The notes beneath the pieces were generated by a model. It saw only the letters and a program-made list of their open reading frames with translations, was not told the DNA's origin and did no database searches. Of a stretch of 38,789 bases of DNA, positions 33,831-38,789 are shown in pieces; position 1 is the first letter of the stretch; the number at the start of each line of letters is the position of its first letter. Source of the stretch: Alphaproteobacteria bacterium (GTDB taxonomy: Bacteria > Pseudomonadota > Alphaproteobacteria > RF32 > CAG-239); contig CAAFZY010000039.1 of NCBI GenBank assembly GCA_900767645.1, forward strand, positions 1 to 38,789. The letters are read 5' to 3'. The position numbers were made by a program, and so were the translations under genes.

Positions 33831-33852
33831 TTTCATACCTCTACATTCAAGG

Positions 33853-33888
33853 TTTCGTGGTACAGAGCATGGCTGCCCTCCCACGAAA
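33853..33888 (-). promoter_or_regulatory. rplK leader hairpin, candidate L1-binding site
   Basis: TTTCGTGG (33853-33860) and CCACGAAA (33881-33888) form a perfect 8-bp stem around GAGGGCAGCC on the minus strand, just upstream of the rplK ribosome binding site. In E. coli L1 represses this operon by binding near the rplK start, and this hairpin is in the right place for that. The link to L1 is inferred. Confidence 0.55.
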
Positions 33889-33915
33889 TTACGTTAAAAC
33901 AAACATTTACGCCAC

Positions 33916-33936
33916 AAAAGGGCGAATCGCCCTTTT
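33916..33936. terminator. Hairpin upstream of rplK
   Basis: AAAAGGGCG (33916-33924) and CGCCCTTTT (33928-33936) form a 9-bp stem with a 3-base loop. It resembles a bidirectional terminator but no gene clearly ends here. It may insulate rplK or be part of its leader. Confidence 0.5.
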
Positions 33937-34078
33937 ATGAGTGCTTTATCAATAACACAAAAACTACAAAATGCAAGCTTTTTTTGTAACTAAATTTTAA
34001 GCATTGACAAAAGTTTACGGCAGAAATATATTTATCTTGATAACCAATTTTTTTATTAATTTTTAAAATAGTATTATT

Positions 34079-34549
34079 ATGGAATCAGGTCTTGCCGTCT
34101 TACCGGAAAAACACGCCATGTGTTTCAGGTGCAATGACGGATACACACGCGCATCACTCCGCAGAATGCGGCTTATGCGTAACCACAAATTAAGTCAGAT
34201 ATTCCCCTTGGGGACTTATTTTTTTCTGAAGCGCGAAAATTATCGATGTTTAAGCAGCGTTGTTCCTTATTTTGTTCATCCGCATGATAGTTGGATTACT
34301 CAAAACAAAATGTTGGAAACTTATTCAGGAAAAGTTGTTTCAGTAAGTTTTGATTCAAAGGATTACCACTTGCTGATTGAGTTAGAGCCGAATGTGCTTG
34401 CCTTTGCCGAGGTTGGCGCTTATGACGGCAGTAAAGATGTAAAGTTTGTTCCGTACAAATACAACCGCCACACTAAAAGAATTTACGGCTGTGTGTATAA
34501 CGAACAGACTTTAAAACCGGAAAGACAGCTACGCGCTAAAAACATTTAG
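34079..34549 (+). CDS. Orphan hypothetical protein
   Basis: This 156-residue frame from the ATG at 34079 is unrecognised. The N-terminal 40 residues are basic and contain two cysteines (CFRC). The rest looks like a compact beta-rich domain (GKVVSVSFDSKDYHLLIELEPNVLAF). No ribosome binding site precedes this ATG, so an internal ATG (34118 or around 34163) may be the true start. It ends 30 bp before a strong terminator and has no operon partners. Confidence 0.6.
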   Translation: MESGLAVLPEKHAMCFRCNDGYTRASLRRMRLMRNHKLSQIFPLGTYFFLKRENYRCLSSVVPYFVHPHDSWITQNKMLETYSGKVVSVSFDSKDYHLLIELEPNVLAFAEVGAYDGSKDVKFVPYKYNRHTKRIYGCVYNEQTLKPERQLRAKNI

Positions 34550-34578
34550 CCCGACCGTATTTGCTTACCGTTTAATTT

Positions 34579-34606
34579 AAAGCCGGAATTTTCCGGCTTT
34601 TTTTAT
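34579..34606 (+). terminator. Intrinsic terminator after the orphan gene
   Basis: AAAGCCGGAA (34579-34588) pairs with TTCCGGCTTT (34591-34600), followed by TTTT. It supports the orphan gene at 34079 as real and transcribed on plus. Confidence 0.85.
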
Positions 34607-34792
34607 TTGTAAAAATTCAATCTTGCAAAATATCGAAAAAAGTGCTAATTTAATAACATAACCGTCTAATTATGTCTATTATATATCAGCTTTTCATAAG
34701 TTTTATTTGGATTTTTCCGGATAGAATTTTTATGTGTGGTTTTTTGCATGGCATAAGGAAACTTGACGGAAAATAAAAACAAACAAAACATC

Positions 34793-35671
34793 ATGGAAAC
34801 AAAAAAATTCGTCGTCGTTCGCTCATCATTTGGGCATGAGATTATGGCATTGAACTTCGCAAAAGCGCTCAACATGCCGGTTGTTGTTATCCCTGCAAAG
34901 GAAACAGAGGCTTAGTTCAACACAGAGTCTGAAAAGATTCTTGCGAATCTATCTTTCCTTAGCAACGACATCGTAGCGGTACCATTCGCTGACCGTGCCA
35001 AGTATGAGGCTCTGTCATATGATATCATAGCAGACCTCAAAGCCGGCAAACTTGCTGATGAGATGTGGGAAAAGTTTGTGACAGCACGCCTCGTGCCGAC
35101 ACAAAACACCAACCTGCTTCCGCAGTTCAACGGCATGCGGGCCAATCGGCGAAACATGTTGGTCATACCGCAGAAGCTCATCAGTGATGGAGAATGTGGC
35201 GTAACAGCTCAACAGCAGTCTCTCAATCCGACCGTCTTCAACTTTTTGAAGGAGCAGAACGAGTACCAGTTGGTACTTGGTCAGCACTTTAATAAAGTAA
35301 ACGACCTTCCGGCGGTTGAAGCTCTTGCAAAAGAGTTCTCAATGTACGTGCCGGGAATGAGCGAGGACACAGAGGTGTTCGGTATCCGTGGAGTTCAGCA
35401 TAAGATGTACTACAATATGTACAATCAGCTGGGCATGAGCATCGGTATCGCCGGTACCCACACATGGATTCTTCTCACCATGTTCCCGTGGATTCCACAG
35501 GTCATTCTCTACAACCGCAAGGGAGTTGAGAATTGGAACGTCATCGGAAAGGCTTTCCAGGCTGCCGGGTACCCTATCCGCACCATCGGGTTTGACGAGG
35601 ATACGGATATGAATCAGCTCTCTGAGAAAATCAAGAGCTACTACAAGCTTTTTGCCGTGATGGCAATGTAG
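34793..35671 (+). pseudogene. Foreign-looking gene interrupted by an in-frame TAG
   Basis: From the ATG at 34793 one frame runs 292 codons to a TAG at 35669, broken only by TAG at codon 41 (34913-34915). There is no frameshift, and the sequence on both sides looks like one protein. Codon use (GAG, AAG, CTC, GTC, ATC preferred) differs clearly from its neighbours, which prefer GAA, AAA and TTA. I do not recognise the family. A C-terminal stretch (GIAGTHTWILLTMFPWIPQVILYN, in two parts) vaguely recalls GT-B glycosyltransferases. The upstream sequence is A-rich with no clear ribosome binding site. Explanations are a decaying transferred gene, a TAG that is read through, or transfer from a TAG-recoding donor. 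A start at 35063 would give only the C-terminal 202 residues. Confidence 0.6.
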
Positions 35672-35716
35672 TTTGTAAAACTCCGTTTCCGCCTGCGAAT
35701 GGCGATGTAATTTAAT

Positions 35717-35755
35717 GAAACCCGTAACTTTTTTAAGTTGCGGGTTTCTTTTTGT
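35717..35755. terminator. Intrinsic terminator between the TAG-interrupted gene and tag
   Basis: GAAACCCGTAACTT (35717-35730) pairs with AAGTTGCGGGTTTC (35735-35748) including one G-U pair, followed by TTTTT on plus. Confidence 0.85.
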
Positions 35756-35756
35756 T

Positions 35757-36299
35757 TTAACGGGAGCAAAAGCAGTTTTCTTCGTGGTCATTTACCACTC
35801 CGATTGCCTGCAAATAAGAATAAACTATAATAGAGCCCACATACTTCATACCGCGGCGGCGTAAATCGGCGGAAATTTTATCGGAAAGTTCCGAGGTGGT
35901 TGGAATATCGGCGGTATGGCGGATAATTCTGCCACCGCTGAAACCCCAAATATAATTACTGAAACTGCCGAACTCACTTTGTATTTGCATAAATATTTTG
36001 GCATTATTGATTGCGGCGGCAATTTTACCGCGGCTGCGGATTATATCCTTGTTGCCAAGCAACTCCGCAATTTTATTTTCATCATAAGCGGCAACTTTTT
36101 TAAGCTCAAAATTATCAAACGCCTTGCGAAAAGCCTCGCGCTTGCGTAAAACCGTGAGCCATGAAAGCCCCGCCTGAAACGACTCCAAAACCAAAAGTTC
36201 AAACAGCTCATGATCATCAAATTTGGGCACGCCCCATTCGTGGTCGTGATAATTTTTGTAAAGCTCAGAGTTTTCATCAACCCATCGGCACCGCCGCAT
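35757..36299 (-). CDS. tag: DNA-3-methyladenine glycosylase I
   Basis: This 180-residue Tag-type glycosylase removes 3-methyladenine from DNA. The zinc-binding Cys4 (RRCRWV) and His17 (YHDHEWG) at the N terminus pair with the C-terminal NDHEENCFC. Also present are ESFQAGLSWLTVLRKREAFR and the GMKYVGSIIVYSYLQAIG segment. It lies 11 bases downstream of luxS on the same strand, so it is probably part of the same transcript as the M20 gene and luxS. Confidence 0.95.
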   Translation of the reverse strand: MRRCRWVDENSELYKNYHDHEWGVPKFDDHELFELLVLESFQAGLSWLTVLRKREAFRKAFDNFELKKVAAYDENKIAELLGNKDIIRSRGKIAAAINNAKIFMQIQSEFGSFSNYIWGFSGGRIIRHTADIPTTSELSDKISADLRRRGMKYVGSIIVYSYLQAIGVVNDHEENCFCSR

Positions 36300-36310
36300 A
36301 TCTTGCTCCG

Positions 36311-36790
36311 TTACTTAGGGTATACCAAGTGAGAATCGTCAATGTTGCTTAACACTTCGCGCAAAAACTTATCCGCCAAATAATTAGCCATCGGCAAATT
36401 CATATCACGGAAATTGCCGCAATCACGCGCGCAAGCCCCCGGAACATCGCCCTTAAAATCAGCCATAAAAGCAAACATATCTTTAACAAGCGGCACAATT
36501 TGCGCGGAAGTGTATTTACCGGCAATCAGCATATAAAATCCGGTGCGGCAACCCATTGGTCCAAAGTACACAATTTTGTCGCCAAATTCAGGGTGATTGC
36601 GCAAAAAGGTGGCGCCCAAATGCTCAATGGTATGGATTTCAGCCGTATTCATCACCGGTTCAAAATTAGGGCGGGTCATTCTGATGTCAAGGGTGGTGAT
36701 GTCCGCGCCGTTAAAATTATCGTGACGCGAAACATAAACCCCCGGAAGCAAAGTTAAGTGATTAACCGTAAAGCTCGCGATTTTTTCCAT
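36311..36790 (-). CDS. luxS: S-ribosylhomocysteine lyase LuxS
   Basis: This 159-residue LuxS splits S-ribosylhomocysteine into homocysteine and DPD, the precursor of the AI-2 signal. The metal site HxxEH is at His53, Glu56, His57 (IHTIEHLGATFLR). The catalytic Cys81 is in FGPMGCRTGFY, and Cys124 (ARDCGNFRDM) completes the site. The ATG at 36790 (MEKIASF) is chosen, because the longer frame to 36883 is inside the M20 gene. It starts one base after the M20 stop, with GGAGAAC upstream, so it is translationally coupled. luxS is uncommon in Alphaproteobacteria. Confidence 0.95.
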   Translation of the reverse strand: MEKIASFTVNHLTLLPGVYVSRHDNFNGADITTLDIRMTRPNFEPVMNTAEIHTIEHLGATFLRNHPEFGDKIVYFGPMGCRTGFYMLIAGKYTSAQIVPLVKDMFAFMADFKGDVPGACARDCGNFRDMNLPMANYLADKFLREVLSNIDDSHLVYPK

Positions 36791-36791
36791 T

Positions 36792-37901
36792 TTATTTGTT
36801 CTCCGACAAATGCTGTAAAAACTTAATTTGAATAGCGGCAAGCTGTTCAACGCTTTTAAGCTCAACATATTCGCCGGGGGCATGCATACCGTCGCCGGTG
36901 CCGGAGTGCATAATTACGGTTGAACCGCGTTCGGCAAACGCCCGCGAATCGGTGGCGCCGCCGATATATTCAAACTCAACCGGCTTGCCAAGCTCCGCTT
37001 CCGCCAAATGTTTATAGGCCAAAATGGCGGGGTTCTCTTCAGACATTACCACCGGCGTTGATGATGACACAACTTTATAACTGACGCCCGTTTCCATACA
37101 TTTATCTAAATTGCGGCAAAGCTCCTCAACAGAAGACGTTTCAACCAAACGGAAATCGAGCAGCGCCTCAGCATGGGTGGCAATAACGTTTGAAACCTCA
37201 CCGCCCGCCATAGTGGCAAAATGCACAGTGTCAATCCATGTGTTTTGCGGCATCGGCTTGTCTTTAGAATATGCCGGATAAATTCGGCGGATTTTTTGCC
37301 ATGTGTTAAACAAGCGCTCATTGGCATCTTGCCCCAACCACGGGGTGGAGCCGTGCGCCGCCTCGCCTTCTGCAATTAATTTTACAAATACCGGATTTTT
37401 ACAGCGCAAAATAATTTTGGTAATATCGCCGCCGACATCATTGTCAAGTACCAGTTTGGCGCTTAAATTTTGGTGCGAATCCATAAAAGCATCAGTGCTT
37501 TTACTGCCTTTTTCCTCATCGGTGGAAAGAATAACCCCGAATTTAAGCGGCAATTTATGCTCCAAAACATATAAAAGCGAATTTAACGCCACCACGGCAA
37601 AAGACTTCATGTCCAACGTTCCGCGCCCGTACATTCTGCCATTTTCAATGCGTGGGGTAAACATATCGTCAGTTGCCGGAACCACGTCAATATGACCCAA
37701 TATCAGCACATCGTAATCCGAATCATCGGTATTGGCGGCAAAAAACACCGGCGATGCATTATCATAACGGCAAATTTGCACTTTGGCGCCGGCTGCCTGC
37801 ACCAAGTTTTGCATATAGGTTAAACACTTTTCAATTTCAGCGCCGTTGCCGGTTTCAGTCCGAAATTTTATCATACCTTCAATGGTGTTAATTAAATTCA
37901 T
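36792..37901 (-). CDS. M20 family metallopeptidase (ArgE/DapE-like deacylase)
   Basis: This 369-residue dizinc peptidase is from the M20 family, which includes acetylornithine deacetylase, succinyl-diaminopimelate desuccinylase and aminoacylases. Its motifs are LGHIDVVPATDD (His70, Asp72), YGRGTLDMKSF, STDEEKGSKSTD (catalytic Glu), an Asp in LDNDVGGD and the C-terminal His in GTGDGMHAPGEYV. The dimerisation domain spans about 170-280 (EGEAAHGSTPW). Substrate is not decidable. It heads a transcript with luxS and tag. Confidence 0.93.
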   Translation of the reverse strand: MNLINTIEGMIKFRTETGNGAEIEKCLTYMQNLVQAAGAKVQICRYDNASPVFFAANTDDSDYDVLILGHIDVVPATDDMFTPRIENGRMYGRGTLDMKSFAVVALNSLLYVLEHKLPLKFGVILSTDEEKGSKSTDAFMDSHQNLSAKLVLDNDVGGDITKIILRCKNPVFVKLIAEGEAAHGSTPWLGQDANERLFNTWQKIRRIYPAYSKDKPMPQNTWIDTVHFATMAGGEVSNVIATHAEALLDFRLVETSSVEELCRNLDKCMETGVSYKVVSSSTPVVMSEENPAILAYKHLAEAELGKPVEFEYIGGATDSRAFAERGSTVIMHSGTGDGMHAPGEYVELKSVEQLAAIQIKFLQHLSENK

Positions 37902-37976
37902 CTTTTTTACCTTTTTTTTATTATCTTAAACTACATTAACCACAATATATGCCATTTTTTGCAAAAAGGAAATAAA

Positions 37977-38480
37977 ATGAAAACATTATTTACAGCTATT
38001 ATCGCCCTGATAATGTCTGTTTCCGTTGCCGGCGCCGAAACCGCCGATTCCAGTGAAAGCGGGCTTAATCTGCCGCGCATGGCTTCATTGCGTTCCGAAC
38101 CTATTAACGGACGTTCGGGTCCTGACACCAAGTATCCGATTGAGTGGATTTATCGGCAAAAAGGCGCTCCGGTTGAAATTATCAACGAGTTTGGTTTGTG
38201 GCGTCAAATAAAAGACTGGGAAGGTTCCGAATCGTGGGTGCATAAAAGCATGCTGACAGGCAGGCGCTTTGTGCGCGTGATGAACCTCGGCGAAAACAAT
38301 ATTTACAATGATGACAACTATCAGTCTAAAGTTATTGCCAAAGTTGAAGACGGTGTTATCGGCGAAATTAAACAATGCCGCAAAAACAACGAATTTTGTT
38401 TAATTAAATTTAACACAATTGAAGGCTGGGTACCGAAAAATATTTTATTCGGCGTTTATAACAGCGAAAATATAAACTAA
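37977..38480 (+). CDS. Secreted SH3-domain protein
   Basis: This 167-residue protein has a signal peptide (MKTLFTAIIALIMSVSVAGA) and two bacterial SH3-like repeats. The first is at about residues 33-85 (LRSEPINGRSGPDTKYP, ESWVHKSML) and the second at about 92-155 (VMNLGENNIYNDDNYQSKV, EGWVPKNILFG). Such domains often bind cell-wall peptides in the periplasm. I choose the ATG at 37977 with AAGGAAAT upstream. The longer frame would start in the site. A strong terminator follows. Confidence 0.9.
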   Translation: MKTLFTAIIALIMSVSVAGAETADSSESGLNLPRMASLRSEPINGRSGPDTKYPIEWIYRQKGAPVEIINEFGLWRQIKDWEGSESWVHKSMLTGRRFVRVMNLGENNIYNDDNYQSKVIAKVEDGVIGEIKQCRKNNEFCLIKFNTIEGWVPKNILFGVYNSENIN

Positions 38481-38485
38481 TTTTC

Positions 38486-38511
38486 AGCCTCTGATTTTCA
38501 GAGGCTTTTTA
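38486..38511 (+). terminator. Intrinsic terminator after the SH3-domain gene
   Basis: AGCCTCTGA (38486-38494) pairs with TCAGAGGCT (38498-38506), 3-base loop, followed by TTTTATT. Confidence 0.9.
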
Positions 38512-38525
38512 TTGCCTACCGTCTG

Positions 38526-38566
38526 CAACTTATACACAGCACGGACTCGTAAATATTGCAAAAACG
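38526..38566 (+). repeat. Dispersed upstream element, copy 4 (without pilin-like gene)
   Basis: This copy has only the first part of the repeat: CAACTTATACACAGC, three variable bases and GACTCGTAAATATTGCAAAAA. After that it diverges, with no leader hairpin and no pilin-like gene. It begins 15 bases after the SH3-gene terminator. TTATACACA is at 38530-38538. Confidence 0.85.
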
Positions 38567-38610
38567 CAAGCCGGAATCTTTTTACAAAATCTGTTTTATC
38601 AATAAAAGTT

Positions 38611-38639
38611 TTGACAGCTATGCAAAAATAAGGTATAAA
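38611..38639 (+). promoter_or_regulatory. Sigma70-type promoter for the gene at 38672
   Basis: A perfect TTGACA (38611-38616) and TATAAA (38634-38639) are separated by 17 bases. The gene starts 33 bases downstream of the -10. It shows that this gene has its own promoter downstream of the repeat element. Confidence 0.8.
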
Positions 38640-38671
38640 AGCCTTAACAAACACTTAAAGTGGAGGCCGCC

Positions 38672-38789
38672 ATGGATTTTAATGATGAAGTAAAACACTA
38701 TAAAAACAGCAAACAGGTAAAGCAAGATTATCAACGCTTTAAGCAAAACTGGCAATTTAATGCCGATGACCGCAGCGGCGAGCACAAAA
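38672..38789 (+). CDS. Unknown protein, N-terminal part (partial)
   Basis: The frame starts at the ATG at 38672 behind GTGGAGG and runs off the right edge after 39 codons. It is charged and helical (DFNDEVKHYKNSKQVKQDYQ). It is too short to identify. Its own consensus promoter and ribosome binding site support it as real. Confidence 0.7.
   Translation, partial: MDFNDEVKHYKNSKQVKQDYQRFKQNWQFNADDRSGEHK

Noticed and set aside
35339..35791. Minus-strand 150-codon open frame across the TAG-interrupted gene
   Set aside because: It is antisense to the plus-strand frame, overlaps the terminator and the tag gene, and has no supporting motif.

Overview
The window looks like chromosome from a host-associated or gut-type alphaproteobacterium of moderate to low GC. 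This is inferred from three things: the gene content and Gram-negative envelope genes (bamA, lpxD, mlaA and mlaC), the family of short pilin-like proteins carrying a GRSMVEM(L/I)GVLAI motif, and the large cysteine-rich secreted proteins. No rRNA, tRNA, CRISPR array or intact insertion sequence was seen. Codon use is fairly uniform, with one exception near 34.8-35.7 kb. No gene-free stretch exceeds about 300 bases.

Layout. 1-1817 (minus) is the N-terminal part of a large secreted cysteine-rich repeat protein that runs off the left edge. 1967-9774 (minus) is an envelope and translation operon, transcribed pyrH, frr, uppS, cdsA, rseP, bamA, lpxD, fabZ. It lacks dxr, which often lies between cdsA and rseP, and lpxA, which often follows fabZ. 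9944-14196 (plus) holds plsY, dprA and topA, followed by a possible antitoxin gene and what looks like the stump of a zeta-type toxin gene. 14802-17615 holds a pilin-like gene, a Bax-inhibitor-1 family membrane protein and a DegT-family aminotransferase. 17812-20272 holds mlaA, mlaC and a second cysteine-rich secreted protein. 20430-24504 holds a small unknown gene, a divergent gpsA, a second pilin-like gene and uvrC. 24564-27341 holds pgsA with a lysine/alanine tail and an OmpR/EnvZ-like two-component pair. 27504-30699 is the rpmH-rnpA-yidD-yidC-engB operon behind a clear sigma70-type promoter. A third pilin-like gene follows, then rplK-rplA-rplJ-rplL on minus with two leader RNA structures. 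34079-38789 is more accessory: an orphan gene, a foreign-looking gene interrupted by an in-frame TAG, an alkA-unrelated tag-type glycosylase gene, luxS coupled to an M20 peptidase gene, an SH3-domain protein, and the start of an unknown gene.

The most interesting signal is a dispersed family. Three pilin-like genes (14802, 22039, 30837) lie among housekeeping genes 7-9 kb apart, and each is preceded by an almost identical stretch of about 95 bases. That stretch contains a bipartite element (TTATNCACAGC, then 3-4 variable bases, then GACTCGTAAATATTGCAAAAA) and a leader that can fold into a hairpin involving the ribosome binding site. A fourth copy of the upstream half alone stands at 38526, ahead of an unrelated gene. 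The downstream proteins share a prepilin-like N terminus, a conserved KLGxIPxEM segment and a cysteine-rich C terminus, but otherwise diverge. This reads as a co-regulated, dispersed surface-pilin repertoire, and its function is not established here.
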